The notes below the pieces were generated by a model. The model was not told where the DNA came from. It made no database searches and was given only the letters and a program-made list of their open reading frames with translations. A program made the position numbers and the translations under genes. Shown here in pieces: positions 35,525 to 47,773 of a stretch of DNA of 64,000 bases (position 1 is the stretch's first letter; each line of letters opens with the position of its first letter). The stretch comes from Piezodorus guildinii. Its lineage: Eukaryota; Arthropoda; Insecta; Hemiptera; Pentatomidae. The stretch is taken from NCBI GenBank assembly GCA_023052935.1, contig CM041292.1, forward strand, positions 43,298,139 through 43,362,138, in the 5' to 3' direction.

Positions 35525-35725
35525 GAATCCATATAAAAACACACACACATAATATATCATCATTATATATTGGATTCGTCCTTATTTAACTAGAATCATA
35601 AATAGATTAAATACCTCTAATGAGTAGATATAATACATATAAAAGGGTTTAGTATCTTAGCATTTTTTTTTTTTTTATCACCTTTTGAGGTAAGAGCTAA
35701 ATAGATAGCTTCGAAATGTTATAAT

Positions 35726-35860
35726 AGGGGTACTCATACGTTTGTATAGCATGCTATTGTGTTATTTTGCTAAACCGTCGAGTTTCTACAGTTATTCCTG
35801 TATAAATTGATGGTTTAGCACAATAGCACAATAGCATGCTATACAAACTAGTGAGTACCT
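35726..35860. mobile_element. Palindromic MITE, hAT-like, copy 2
   Basis: Same element as 10276-10422 in opposite orientation. The ends are AGGGGTACTCATACG and CTAGTGAGTACC; the centre GTCGAGTTTCTACAGTTATT is the reverse complement of that in copy 1. The flanks TTATAAT and TTATTAT could be a decayed target duplication. Confidence 0.8.
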
Positions 35861-36112
35861 TATTATGTTTTATAAACATGTTATATAGAAGTATGCTATA
35901 TTTTTATAAAGTATTACACAGGTTTATATTTAATTCTGAGGTGATATAGTTTTGATAGAGAGGATATACTATCTTACTATCATACGAGGCTAGTATAGCT
36001 ATCACGTGGGAGATCACTACACGTGGGGTCAACACTTGTTTAGTAGCCAGGGCACACACTCTTGTGTAACGGTCCTTTCGCTTTCCTTCGGAAGGGTTTT
36101 ATACACGTGTGT

Positions 36113-36138
36113 GTATATATATATATATAATATATATA

Positions 36139-36189
<51 letters not shown>
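36113..36189. repeat. (TA)n microsatellite with interruptions
   Basis: TA array with two TAATAT/TATTAT breaks. The 36006-36362 open frame is largely this repeat and is not a gene. Confidence 0.95.
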
Positions 36190-36190
<1 letters not shown>

Positions 36191-36539
36191 CAATCTTCAA
36201 ATAAAAAAAAGGTTTATATTATTGTGCATAAACTGCTTATTTCATTATTATTCTCTAATTATGCCATCTGTTATATCATTTTACCAACGAATTAGGTTAA
36301 CCATCCTATTTGAACTTCATTTTACTTTAACACCCTGCTGTCTTGTCATAACTAACTCATAACTACATTATCAGATAATTGTTCGAAAAAAAATATGAAA
36401 AAAGAGAGGGTCCCCCACATCTGAAATGAAATAAAAAATAATTATCTTTACACAAACCAGTACCACGAGCTAGTAGTGCACTGGACCATTGGACCACCCC
36501 ACTTCCATTTTGTTGTTTTTCTTAATGGCTAGTTTAAAG

Positions 36540-36790
36540 GTTTTCTTTAAGGGTCATATTCCTCCAAGATATATGAAGAACGACACGCACTAAGAGCGCT
36601 GGGACACCAGAACACGAAGCCAGGACCACCCTCGCCAGACACCCGCGGAGTATGTTTTAATCTCGCCTACGTCAAGGTATAGTTTATGGGCCATCACGAG
36701 GCTATAAAACACACAGCTACCTCTTTGAAGGCCAATAAACTCACTCACTAAAAACCACTTAGTCCATACCTGTCACCGCATTTTATTTCT
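36540..36790. other. Complex GC-richer island, no gene recognised
   Basis: Balanced DNA between AT-rich stretches. It contains GCTATAAAACACACAGC, a TATA-like box within an island, so it may be a promoter-like element. No long open frame. Confidence 0.25.
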
Positions 36791-36964
36791 TCTCTTCTTT
36801 CAATCTAATATTTATTTACATTATGAAACACTTATTGTAATGTTACGTTCATGTGGTAGAGTATCATGTTTTTTATTTTATTCTCATACTATTGGAGGTA
36901 TATAGAGTAAAATAAATTTTATTTCGAAAAAATAATATATATTTGAATATTCAAAGTGACTGTG

Positions 36965-37130
36965 GCAGAATGTTTATTTATTATTAGTAGGCGTGGGTCG
37001 AACTTAGGATCAAGAGAACATATGGGCACTCAAACGTCTTTCAAGCGGCTACTCTACATTTGAGCAATTATTGAGTATAACCTCCTTGCACAAACGTTTC
37101 CCTGGAAACTAGAGACCCTTCAAGGTTTAT
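36965..37130 (-). mobile_element. Possible tRNA-like SINE remnant
   Basis: The minus strand shows GAGTAGCCGCTTGAAAG (A-box-like) and GATCCTAAGTTCGACCC (B-box-like) at about tRNA spacing. No second copy is seen. Confidence 0.3.
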
Positions 37131-37259
37131 AGTGGTACACATTAAAAATGAAAATGTTGATAAATTCAATAAACAACTTTTTGTTACTCGATTTAGTGCA
37201 ACCGATATTTTGTGTTTTATCTTATTTCATTCATTTCTATTGTTTTCTTAATACCAAAG

Positions 37260-37510
37260 GGAGCCCGTGGCTGAGTTGCTAGCGCGCTAGTCTTTCATGC
37301 TACAGGTTCTGAGTTCGAATCCCAGTCCCGACGGGGCTTTTATAAGGATGTAAAAATATGTGGATTCACTCACAACCTCTCTCCCGGGTATGTGAGACCC
37401 GTCAGCCAAGGGGTGGCCACTCACAAAATTAGTCGTAGGGAGTGATGACCCTACACTAAAAATTGCATCGTGAAACGTGAGTGTAAACTCCTGCGAGTTT
37501 ACACGGCGAG
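37260..37510 (+). mobile_element. tRNA-derived SINE, family S1, copy 2
   Basis: A-box GTGGCTGAGTTGCTAGCGC and B-box TTCTGAGTTCGAATCCC are well preserved. The tail GGGTATGTGAGACCCGTCAG and TCGTAGGGAGTGATG matches 1992-2226. Confidence 0.8.
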
Positions 37511-37979
37511 ATCCAGGGCCTACACGGGCTTTCGCGCTACTGGAAGAAGAAGAGTTTTCTTAATACCAGATTCTTCAAAGAAATTGAAATTTTTTTATGC
37601 TTTGAATCATACATGTAATTCTTCTTCTAATTTAAATGAATTAGGAGTTAAACGATGCTAAAATAATATTTTAATTATTACACTTTGTTTGACATAAAAT
37701 AATCAATTGGATAACAAACATAATTTACAATGAACCTATTTAAAATAAAGAATTGTTTAACTGTCCTTTGATTAATACATTTAACTAACATAACAGAGAT
37801 ATAACCTCCCTTAGTGGAATATTTACATATGATTATGAAATCAAGAATAATAAAATTCTTGATTTTACACCTCCGTTGGTCGGAGACTCTTTTGTCCAGG
37901 GGAAAAAGAGTAAGGAACCAACTTACTAGAATGGGAAAAATGCGCTTCCTTCCGTTTTTTGTTAGACTCCACTTCATAT

Positions 37980-38590
37980 ATATAGATTCGGAGTTCTTGA
38001 ACGCTTCTGCTCTATCAGTCTGTAAATTATGTTCCCTTTCCAAAACTCTTTTGGAACAATTTTAGAGGCACGCCCATATAGTAAATAAGCCGGTGAAAAC
38101 TTTGTGGAGCCATAAACTGTGTTGTTATATTCTTCAACACGATTTTAGCAATGGTTGTCCAGGGTCTTCTTTTGAAGTTTTCGTTCAATCGACATCGTAT
38201 GCGGTTTACTAATGTCTGATTTAGACATTCATTTAAGCCATTGGGTTGTGGATTGTCAACGGCTGTAAAGATTAGATGAGCACCTACTTTTTTATAAACG
38301 TTTTAAATTTAGAGCACTGTATTGATCTGCCAAAATGATTTTGATATTTTCTTCAGAAATTGGTTCCAATAATGTAATGAAATCATTAGCGATCTGTCCT
38401 CTTGAAGTTGATATCCATGCATATCTTGCAAAGTGGTCCACCAATACATACATGTATTTGTACCCAGACCTGTTTCAACCGTAGCCTCTTATTGTATCAA
38501 TTGACATAATTTGAGAAGGGTACTCTGGTGGTCCTAACTTTGACAATAACCCGATCGGTCGCCTTGATCTCGATTTATTTCTAGCACACA
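37980..38590 (-). pseudogene. Ty3/Gypsy-type LTR retrotransposon integrase, broken
   Basis: Minus-strand pieces in three frames show the integrase core. CARNKSRSRRPIGLL is the end of the zinc-finger region. SIDTIRG carries the first catalytic Asp and YMYVLVDHFARYAW follows. ILADQY carries the second Asp. PNGLNECLNQTLVNRIR carries the catalytic Glu, and SPAYLLYG is the usual end of the core. Several stops and at least two frameshifts make it inactive. Reverse transcriptase and LTRs were not found. A palindromic element interrupts it immediately upstream of CARNK. The Gypsy assignment rests on motif style. Confidence 0.75.
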
Positions 38591-38977
38591 CGCTCCCTAG
38601 GAGTCTCGTAAATTAATTGGAATATTTGGGCACGAAAAAAATATTTTATTTAATATTTCTTGTTCTAGTGAAGGTAAAAAAATAAGTTAAGTGTCAAAGT
38701 TACTCAATTTCAATAAATATACAATAATGACCCTAAAAATATAAATAATCTCGTCAAAACCTTATTAAAAGTACTGTTTGAAGAGATTATTAATATTTTT
38801 AGGGTTTTCATTACCAAGAATAAAACTTAAATATTTTAATAGCTAATTTTTTTACTTCAGAAATTAAGGTAGTTTTGCCACCAAACATTTTTTCTACCTT
38901 CACTAGAAGCGATATTAGATAAAATGTGTTTTTCGCGCACAAACTTTCCTTTTTTTTCACTCTGCTCCTGGGGAGCG
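38591..38977. mobile_element. Foldback (palindromic) element inserted in the integrase remnant
   Basis: Almost the whole 387 bp is one inverted repeat. The outer ends are CGCTCCCTAGGAG and CTCCTGGGGAGCG. Further in, TTCTAGTGAAGGTA pairs with TACCTTCACTAGAA. Near the centre, CCCTAAAAATATAAATAATC pairs with GATTATTAATATTTTTAGGG. The centre is at about 38768. No protein is encoded. It resembles foldback/MITE-type DNA elements. Target duplication is not clear. Confidence 0.8.
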
Positions 38978-39319
38978 TTTGCCCTTTGTATTTTGGAGGG
39001 TTTAATGTCTAGTTTTACCATTAAAAATATTGTTTTAAATCAATGAAGCACATTTGGGATCTTTCCCTTGTAAGTTTAATTTAGTTAGTTTGTGAAGGAA
39101 ATAAAGGATGTATTCAGCTTATGTATTTGAACTGATTCTTGATAGAATTAAAAGTTTATTTTTCGAACTCTGTAATTGGCTCAAAATTGGTATTGTTTTA
39201 GGAGATGTATGCGTGTATACCGTGGTGATTATATCCCGACTAATAAATTAAACACTTGCAATCGAATTTCGTAACATCAATTAGGACATTGCATGCATCA
39301 CACTAACTTACCCCTTGTA

Positions 39320-39620
39320 GAGTATTTAATCAGAGAGAAGAGATGGGGATTTGTTAGCGCTGGCGGCATGGAGGCTGACAAGGGCCCTGCAGTAGACGGG
39401 AGGATAAATCGGCTATCAAGAATTGATTGGACAATAATGACACTAATTGATTGAAGCTGAGAAGAGGGAACAATGACCGAACTGAAGCTGCCCTATTGTC
39501 CCTACTGACAATTAGCAAAGAAATACGCGAAGTGGCCGCGTCACTATCTTCAGGAGGGCACTCTCAGATAGTGAGAGATAATAGTGACTCTCTTCCCTAA
39601 TGATAGCTACCAATCCTTAA
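39320..39620. other. Complex GC-richer island, no gene recognised
   Basis: Balanced, repeat-free DNA with no long frame. A GATAGTGAGAGATAATAGTG stretch and several GATA-like words occur near 39560-39600. Confidence 0.25.
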
Positions 39621-40039
39621 TTATACACATCCTCACCAATCTCTTAGCTTTTATATCCTCGAAACGATCTTTCTATATGAAGATGCTATATGATAAGCAA
39701 CACCCAGGGTTGGAAGACGTGTCTCTACAATATATTTTAGTGGTAATATCTATGATTGATTTTTAGGAAACGGAGGGAATAAGAAATTTGAAGTTTTTGA
39801 CATGGAAATGTGGTTAGTCTGTAGTTTTTTATTGTGTAGCTTTTGTTTCACCCTCAAAAATGTAATAGGTTTTACACGCTCAAGCACTGTTGGTGTTGCA
39901 GTGATCAAAAATTTGCGGACCATTTCCTTTAAAGTTAGTCGTTAGGGCTTACCGTTTAGATACTAAATTAGTTTAAATAAAAAAGCCACTTTTTTCCTTC
40001 ATATTTTAACCATTGGGGCTTTATTTACACGCTCTGTAT

Positions 40040-40212
40040 CAAAAAAGCTGTGTTGGTGTTGCTCGGATTTTTAATAAACTGTTTATATCGATGCAAAATT
40101 TAATGGGCTTTAACATAATGTAGGTTTAATTATAATTGAAATAGTCTGACATGCCTTAAATGCCAATATTTTAAATTTTCTTACTCTAAAGTACCTTTTA
40201 TTTGTTGATTTT

Positions 40213-40264
<52 letters not shown>

Positions 40265-40855
40265 TTTTTTTTTAATTTTCAAGACCTTTTATTTATTCGT
40301 ATATATTACAATTTGTCATAATAGACAATAATAATATTGCTACAGGATCTCATTCATACAATATTTACAATATAAACAAAAGGAAAGTCAAATCTATAAA
40401 AATAACCATATAATCTTGTCACCATTAATAAAAACCTGTTAAATATATAAGTTGAACGAACTCGATGTCCCACTGTAGGAGAAAACTGAAAAAATATTTT
40501 TATAATGTAATTTTATTTTTTAATTTTTAACATAATAACAGTAATATGCCGATTTTTAGAAAAATATCTTCTAATGCACAAGCTGGTAAAAGTTAATAAT
40601 GATTGATGAAAAGCTGATAATACTAACTGATAGTTTAAATAATAATACTTTGATAAAACACACGTTTTATTTTTGATAAAACACACTTGATTGATTTTTG
40701 ATAAAACACACGTTTCTATAGACATTCAAATTTATTAATACTTTATTAGTTTCACTCCTTTTTATCTCTAACTGTATTTGAAAATTTTTTAATCGATTTT
40801 AACATAGAAAGTAAGTGTAGTCGTGTGTTGCCCGCACCAGATTTTTATAAAATAT
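40040..40855 (-). repeat. Family B interspersed repeat, copy 4, split by (TA)n
   Basis: The block AAATTTAATGGGCTTTAA and the end GTGTAGTCGTGTGTTGCCCG identify a reverse-oriented B copy. A (TA)n array (40217-40259) lies inside. A triple tandem of TTTTGATAAAACACAC is at about 40655-40712. Confidence 0.65.
40217..40259. repeat. (TA)n microsatellite
   Basis: About 21 TA units followed by a T run. It lies within the B-family copy. Confidence 0.95.
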
Positions 40856-42269
40856 ATATAAATTCAACATAATGTATCATATGACCAAAATGTGATTTAA
40901 ATTAATCGGTACTTAACCAAAAGAGTCAAACAAAAAATTTTAGAACCTACTTTCATTATTGTGGACAACGATTTAATAACGTCCGTATGCAAACTCAATC
41001 TCCCTGACTTTAAAAAACGATAGATTATTGAGAGACGTACTCATGTTCTATTGTATTTTCCAGTTAAAGATAAATACTAACGGAACATTTTCGTTGTTCT
41101 CATCCTGAAAACTATATATATATCATCATATAGAGATGATATATTACGGACAAACGGGTTTTATGGACAGGGAGTTGTAAATTAAAAAATAGTATATCTA
41201 CTCCAGGCTTGGTTTCCAGTGAAGGATATTTAGGTGTTTAGTCACAATAAAAAAAATCAAAAAAAAAAAAAAAAATCACAATTTAACTTAGGCTTCAGGT
41301 TGAAAATTGTATATAAAGTTACAACAAACGAATTTAAATTATATTCTTTCAATTTCGTTATATTTATCTTTACTCTGTTTTTCTGGATGTTGGTTAGAAC
41401 AGGAAATTGACCACAAATGAGTAGATTGTATTTGATCAAAGGTTTTAGGTCACCATCAGGACTAAGAAAAATAAAATAAGGACCAAAATGGGGTAAGAAA
41501 AAAAATCCAATAAAATACGTTAAAAAACAGTAGAATATCAAGTTTATAGTTTATCTGTTTTACTGATTTTCAGAAGACCGACAAGCATGACTGACATTTT
41601 GCCATAAGACGGTAAAATTGAACTGTTTGTTTTACAGATGTTATTGCTAATAACATCCAGTTTATTTGCCATCTTCAATTATGCCAGTCATGAATTACGT
41701 CCGCAGTATGAGTCATGATAAAAAATGTTGCCGAGTGAGAATTATCCAAAGCTTGAGGAAGATGCGCAAGGTTGAGACCTATGCATAACCTTTTTGCAAT
41801 CCAAAGCTGGGATTCGATTAGAGATTGTATCGATATTGACCCTCCGATGTCATGGTCAGTCATTGTTTATTGTAAACAAGATTATATCTATCCTATGTAA
41901 AAAGAAATAATTTTAACTTAACCTTGACCATTCGTCGCAAAAAATTGGACATGCTAATATATACACTATAGATTGAATTCCAATTCATTGAGAAAGTGAA
42001 TGAAACAAAAAAGCAACTTTTGTAGAGTGTCATAAAAAACTAATAATGTCGGGATATAATTGTATGATTCTAATAACAAAGCCTTGCTTTTACTAGTCAG
42101 TATCAGAAAAAATGAATATAAATGCTTAAAAAATAAGCAAAAGGATGAACCCAGGAAGAGGTAAAACTTATAAATATTAATATCAATAGATACATACCTT
42201 TAAATATCTTTAATTTTGTAGATTTAAAAAAAAATTCATACTTTCATCTTGTTAGAACAGATAGATAAC

Positions 42270-42645
42270 GGGTAAATATACAAGTTGAACGAAAACCAAC
42301 TAAAGAAGAAAAGAGCATAAATATTTTACATAATTTTATGTTTAACATAAGAATAGTATAATAATATAGATGTATAATATACCGATGGAAGTTAAAACCT
42401 TTATGAAAAATGTTATCTTATACATAAACTCGTGTAGGGTGGATATGATCGTATAATGAAGAGTAAAGAAAATCGGATGAAGCTAAGTGATTATGGCAGA
42501 TAATAATTCCCGTTGTTAAAATAACCATAGAAACAAAATGCAATTTTTAAACCTTTTTCAATCCTAACTTTATATTTTAAAGTTCTTGAATTCATTTTAA
42601 GAACGGATTAAAGTGAAAGCCGTGTGTTGCACGCACCGGATTTTT
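42270..42645 (-). repeat. Family B interspersed repeat, copy 5 (partial)
   Basis: It ends GTGAAAGCCGTGTGTTGCAC followed by GCACCGG, the family's terminus, and contains ATGTATAATATACCGATGGA. Family A copy 4 begins immediately after. Confidence 0.65.
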
Positions 42646-43650
42646 TGTTTATTATTTTCAATAATGAACCTTTGTACTCGACCAAAAAAATATTATCCCT
42701 CCTCAAAATTTAAAGGCCTAAGTTTCAAGATAAATAGAATGCGAATAACGAATAATAAAATAAAAAAATGTTTATCCGCCGTACGCCGATTTTTTTGAAA
42801 CTCGGCACAAAAATAATTATTTAAACACCTAGACATTGATATTCAACGATTGGTTTAGTTTTAAAATGGCGGCAGATTGAATATGATATAATTCAATAAC
42901 CCAGTTATTTTTGGAGATACAGAAAATGATTAGTAGAGTCGGTTTAACCAAGAACCGTGAATGATTATTAAAAAAATTGAATTTTTATCCATAAATACAG
43001 CAACGAAAAAAAAAAAAGAAGAGCAATTTTCAAATCTTGCCTGTTTATATACTTGCCACTCCGTTATTTTCGAAGTTAGAGAAAAAATGTGTTAGTGTTT
43101 TTAACCCAAAAAAACTAATAATTATTTTGAAAAAAGAAAAGAAAAAAATTGAATGTTTACGCATAAATACGCCGAAAACTAAGTTAATTTTTTATATAGA
43201 GAAAACATTGTATTGAGGTTTAGGATCACTACACCGTGACGAATAAAGAAATAAATAACGTAAAAAGAAAAGGATAAAGAAAAAAATTGAAATATTTCCC
43301 ATATATCAGCTTGTAACTCAGTTATTTTCGAAGAGAGAGAAAAAAATCTACCGAGTTATAGAATCAGTACACCGCTATTGAAATAGCGGTTGACATATTA
43401 AATTTCACCTACGTATACGCTCTCAACTCAGTTATTTTCGAAGGTAAATAAATACCAAAGAAAAAAGAATGATTAAAATTGCTTAAGAAATACCAGAGAT
43501 ATATCGTTTTGAAATTAGCTGCGGTGATCGACTATTTTCCTTTGGATCATTTATTGTTTTTCATATTAGTTTTTGCCTTTAAACAGATATATAAACAATT
43601 TTATCCTAATATAGTTATTTGGAAATAATAAATCATTGTGTAATTTGCAC
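42645..43650 (+). repeat. Family A interspersed repeat, copy 4 (long, modular)
   Basis: Start AATAATGAACCTTTGTACTC, TTTTAAAATGGCGGC at about 42857, and end TAGTTATTTGGAAATAATAA. Between these, a block with AACTCAGTTATTTTCGAAG followed by GAGAAAAAA recurs several times, spaced about 100-150 bp (near 42900, 43070, 43180, 43315, 43425). The element has therefore expanded by internal modules. Confidence 0.8.
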
Positions 43651-43699
43651 AATCATTAGTCCTCAATTGGTCAAGTTATAAGTCTTGATCACTGAGGCC

Positions 43700-44030
43700 A
43701 AAGTTAATCGATTTTTTCAGTTCTATTTGCTAGGTGTACACCAGGAAGGAGGTTACCATCGATATGTATACATAGAGTGGTGAGGAGATGCCGTGGCGAG
43801 AGGTCGTACACACGGAACTAGGGTACAGATAAGAAGGGCCATCAGCCGCTGGCCGCCCCCTGGATGCGAATTGCCGCTAATGTAAGGAGCATCCCACGGT
43901 CCTACATCCTGCTTCGCTGGTCCTCCAGGTCTGTGTCCACGGACGAATCTCTGATAGTGTAAAATGAGTTCATCATACTCCAGGGGGTATAAGTTTAGTT
44001 TAAATAGTTCCAGATTCAACCTAAAAACAA
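43700..44030. other. Complex GC-richer island with an 88-codon open frame
   Basis: The minus strand is open from 44019 to 43753 (..HYQRFVRGHRPGGPAKQDV..) but has no ATG at the start and no family I recognise. It lies between A- and B-family repeats. It may be a regulatory island, or an exon of something unknown. Confidence 0.2.
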
Positions 44031-44159
44031 TTAATACTCACAACACGTTACTTTCACTTAACCTACGTTGTTGACATTAATTAAAGAACTTTTAAAAAGG
44101 TTAGAGTTGACAAAAGGTTAAGAAATTACTTTTAGTTTCGATGGAAACATGTGTTTTCA

Positions 44160-44580
44160 CCACTCCCCTATTACATTATACAAAATATAACATTTTTTCT
44201 AAAAGCTTTAGCTTTCCAACGGTAGATTATCAATCTATATTACTTTTATTATGTCGGAAAAAAAAAATTACGTAGAAAATATTTTTGTTAATTTTCCCAT
44301 TAATTTGGGATTAAATTCGTTAATATTATATATTTACTCGTTTTTTTATTTAAAAAATTGTAAAAAGTTGCAAAATGCACAGACATATACGCTTCTAAAA
44401 TATAAAATTTCTATGTTTATACACTTATCGTTTCCACATATACACATATACAATACCATTTTGCAGGACTTGGTCATTTGGACTTTTGGGATATTATAAT
44501 AATTTTCGTGGAAACTCAAATTCGAGTTAAATGCTTTTTCCTATCTTCTATTTTTTATCCCATTTTTCAAAATTGGATTT
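44160..44580 (+). repeat. Family B interspersed repeat, copy 6
   Basis: CTTTCCAACGGTAGATTATC, GTTGCAAAATGCACAGACAT and TGCAGGACTTGGTCATTTGG are in the family's plus-strand order, with a deletion in the middle. Confidence 0.65.
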
Positions 44581-44929
44581 TTAGATATACGGAGTCTGAC
44601 TGAAGGTGGATGATGAATACTATTCTATATTAATTTGTTTGTAAAATTAAAGACAAGAATATACAATGGCTCTCATTAAATTTTGATGAAACTATATATT
44701 AATATATTACTAATTGTTTTTCTAAATTAGTGGTTCACAAAATTATTTTATAATTTAATTTACTTTGTACGGTTTCTTCTTTACAAAAGATTATTTTGAG
44801 AACCTATATAAATAATATAAATTTTACGCTTAATGGACTTGTTCTCTGATCCTGATTTTCGAGTCAACTTTTGTTAAAGAGGTACTTCACAAATAAATCC
44901 TTACGAATTTTTTTATGCCTTTGAGATAA

Positions 44930-45330
44930 ATAATAATTTCCAATTCCAGAGAGAGCAGTGACAGAGGATCCGCAAGACTAGCCATATCCCACGGTAAGGA
45001 TGTTCCGCAGACAGTGGTACTTAGCCTGATTGGGCCAACGGTACCTAATGACGGATGGTCAGTGTAAGATGGACAGTGTGTGAGGAGCTCATTACCTGAC
45101 AAGTATAGGGGATCTCCTTGGCGCCGCTCATAGTATTCGCAGGGCGGAAATAGAGGTCGTCTTCCTAGCGGAATGTGGAGTGTCGTAACGATAGCAATGT
45201 GAATCTAAGGCATAACCGGTGGTTATCGATCGACATTTTAGGAAAATAGCATAGATTTCAGGAGGTACGTCTGTCGAGGACAACGTATAACGTTTTGGAG
45301 CAAGAAAACACAGATACATAGAGTTAAGGA
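44930..45330. other. Complex island, candidate regulatory or exon-like
   Basis: Less AT-rich with no repeat relative. On the minus strand, MSGAKEIPYTCQ (45131-45096) runs into a GTAATG donor-like site, and two further frames are open without known domains. The expected bHLH exon downstream of it was not found. Confidence 0.2.
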
Positions 45331-45509
45331 ACTCTGGTGAAGCGTAGAGTTTTTAATTCACATATATCTTTAAAAAACGCTGCAAATTATTACCACCGTG
45401 GTTTATTATTTCTAAATAATTATATCAGGGTATTATAAATTAATTTAAGCAGCAACACTATCAATTTATAATTATATCACTATCAATACGCCAACTAAGG
45501 GTATTGGTT

Positions 45510-45606
45510 TACTATTTTCGATAATGAACCTTTGTAATCGACAATAAAAAAAAAAAAAAAAAATCCCCAACTCTTAATATTAAATGTTCCCTATATATAT
45601 ATTATA

Positions 45607-45637
<31 letters not shown>

Positions 45638-46250
45638 CATATACGCTTGTGACTCCGTTACTTTGAAGATTTATTAGTTATTTAAAAAAATGCATTAGTG
45701 TTTTCTAACCAAAAAAACTAAAACTCTAACTCAGTTATTCTTAAAGACAGAGAAAAACATGTAGTGAGTTTTAGAATCAGTAAAGCGCGAAAAACGACAA
45801 AAAGAAAAAAAAAAAAAAAGTATTTGAAATCATGCCAATTTATACGTTTGCCGTTATTTTCGAAGTTAGAAAAAATGTATTAGTGATTAAAAAAAAATAA
45901 TAATAACGCGAAAAAAAATGAAATTTTATCCATAAATACGCACATAATTCGGTTATTTTTGAAGATACAGAAAAATATATGGAGAGTTTTAGAATTAGTA
46001 AAGCGCGGAAAACAAGAAGAAGAAAAAAAAAGTTGATCTGTATATTCAACTCACAAATTATAATAGATGTAATTCCACTAAAAATCGTTTATTATTGAAG
46101 ATAGGGAAAACTCAAAAAGATTTTCGGGATCAGGACAACGCGATGAGCAAAGAGAAAAAAAGTAATCTCAAATCATCAAGCCACAACTTATAAGAGATGC
46201 GATTCTCTGACAACTCGGTTATTATTGATGGTAGATAAAAAATTTAAGGT
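45510..46250 (+). repeat. Family A interspersed repeat, copy 5
   Basis: It has the start AATAATGAACCTTTGTAATC and a poly-A run, but the ATGGCGGC block is replaced by a TA array (45591-45637). Module repeats with AGTTATTxxTGAAGAxAGAGA follow, then TCGGTTATTATTGATGGTAG as in copy 2. Confidence 0.7.
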
Positions 46251-46579
46251 GTCCATTTCTCATAGTTAATAAATAAATAAATACCAATTAATTTTTCTCT
46301 TAGTTCTATTTCATAGAGCATTATTTATACAAAAAGAGTCAGTAAGAGTAGTAAGAGTTGATTGGTTCAAACTATTACAATAATTTATTCTACGTTTAAC
46401 GATTCGTCCATCGATTATGTATAGTAAATTAGTTAGTTGATAAAAACATGATGTTCAATCTGAACGTTCAGGTCTTCAAGAATCTTCTGTTTGTTTAACA
46501 AGATAAATTGAATTCAGGACAAATCTGTGGATCACCGAAGAATCAACAATCGACCCTTATGCCATGGACACACAGAGTT

Positions 46580-47140
46580 CGATTCGAGAATGTATAATAA
46601 AGTTTTTTCCTTATATTTGTTGTATGTGTCGAGAGCCATGGAGTGTTGACAGGGAGACAAGCCGGATGACGCTGCGTTTTATCTCCTGGTGAAGAAGCAG
46701 GGACTCAATACGACAAAGAATATTAAACAAGCTGTCCTTTATGAAGGATAGGCCTTTTGTCATTCTGGCTCTGTCGAGAAGCTTCGGAAACGGCTCTAAA
46801 TAAATTCTCTTAACGAGATCCGAATAATAGGCATTACACCAAGAGCTTTAATCTCTGATTTACGGCGCTAGAGATGAGATAGTGATGTGAGGTTCTTATT
46901 GGCGATTAATCTAAAATGGCGCCCGGACCAAATTCGTATATTTATGTCTCCATTACATCTCGTCCTAATAGTTTTCGCTGTCATAGGCTCTCTGATGGAT
47001 GCCCTTCGCGATCGGATTCCTTCGCACGTACTTTATACACACACACAGACACACACCTGCCTTCTCGTCGAGTTTTTGTTCCTTCTCGCCCTAGGCCATT
47101 AGTTCGGTAACGGTACTTCTTTTATTGCCCTTCAGCGGTT
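46580..47140. other. Complex island, no gene recognised
   Basis: About 550 bp of balanced, repeat-free DNA directly left of the piggyBac MITE. It holds two overlapping plus-strand frames of 64 and 71 codons, neither with a known domain, and a short CA run at 47037. Candidate regulatory DNA. Confidence 0.25.
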
Positions 47141-47260
47141 AGCCTGGCTTATATTGGATTTACGTTCCAATGAGAAGGTGCTAATTTGATCTATTACGAT
47201 AAGTAATACAATGTTGCAATGAAACACACATTACGTTGAAAATTCCTTTTTATATATTAA

Positions 47261-47773
47261 CCCTTTTATACGGACGAAAAACGAGTGCCTATCCGCTTAG
47301 CGAAAAACGCTTATATAAATCAAACTAAAAATTATATTTACATGCTTAAAAATACCACTATTCGGGACGAAATGGAGAATACAGCAATGATAATGATTAT
47401 CCAATATCGATCGAAAATAATAGGAATAACAAAATTATAAGTAATATAAAAATTGAGTTCAATCTATCATAAACAGTTCGACTTTGGACCTAAAGAGTGT
47501 CTGGTGTAGAGTGTCCATCTTATCGCTCCAGCGTAAAAGGTCTCAGTACACTCCGGTATAGAATGTGTAACATGTCAGACCAAACCGGTTTACAAATTCC
47601 TTTTATTATTTAATCTTTATAAATAAATTAGATCCTTTTAAGGATATTTTAGATAAAAGTTTTCTCGCTATGCTAAGAATAAGGCGCTATTACATGCACG
47701 ACGAAAATATCGTCGTTTGCACTTTTGGCAAGAGTAGCAAACTACGTTATGTTGTCGTCCGGCACTAAAAGGG
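47261..47773 (+). mobile_element. Non-autonomous piggyBac MITE, copy 2 (intact ends)
   Basis: A 513-bp element with perfect TTAA on both sides (47257-47260 and 47774-47777). The termini are CCCTTTTATACGGACGA and TCGTCCGGCACTAAAAGGG. It shares its interior and the subterminal hairpin (ATCGTCGTTTGC, ACTTTTGGCAAGAGTA loop, GCAAACTACG) with 18368-18898. There is no transposase, so movement would have needed a piggyBac transposase in trans. Confidence 0.92.

Noticed and set aside
41675..41863. 62-codon minus-strand frame (MTDHDIGGSISIQSL..)
   Set aside because: Looks somewhat protein-like but matches no family I know, lacks splice or promoter signals, and sits in AT-rich DNA.
45096..45131. Minus-strand MSGAKEIPYTCQ followed by a GTAATG donor as the first coding exon of dys
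   Set aside because: The short frame fits a start just before a bHLH domain, but the bHLH exon would have to lie between 45094 and 26982 and I could not find it. Twelve codons are too few to trust.
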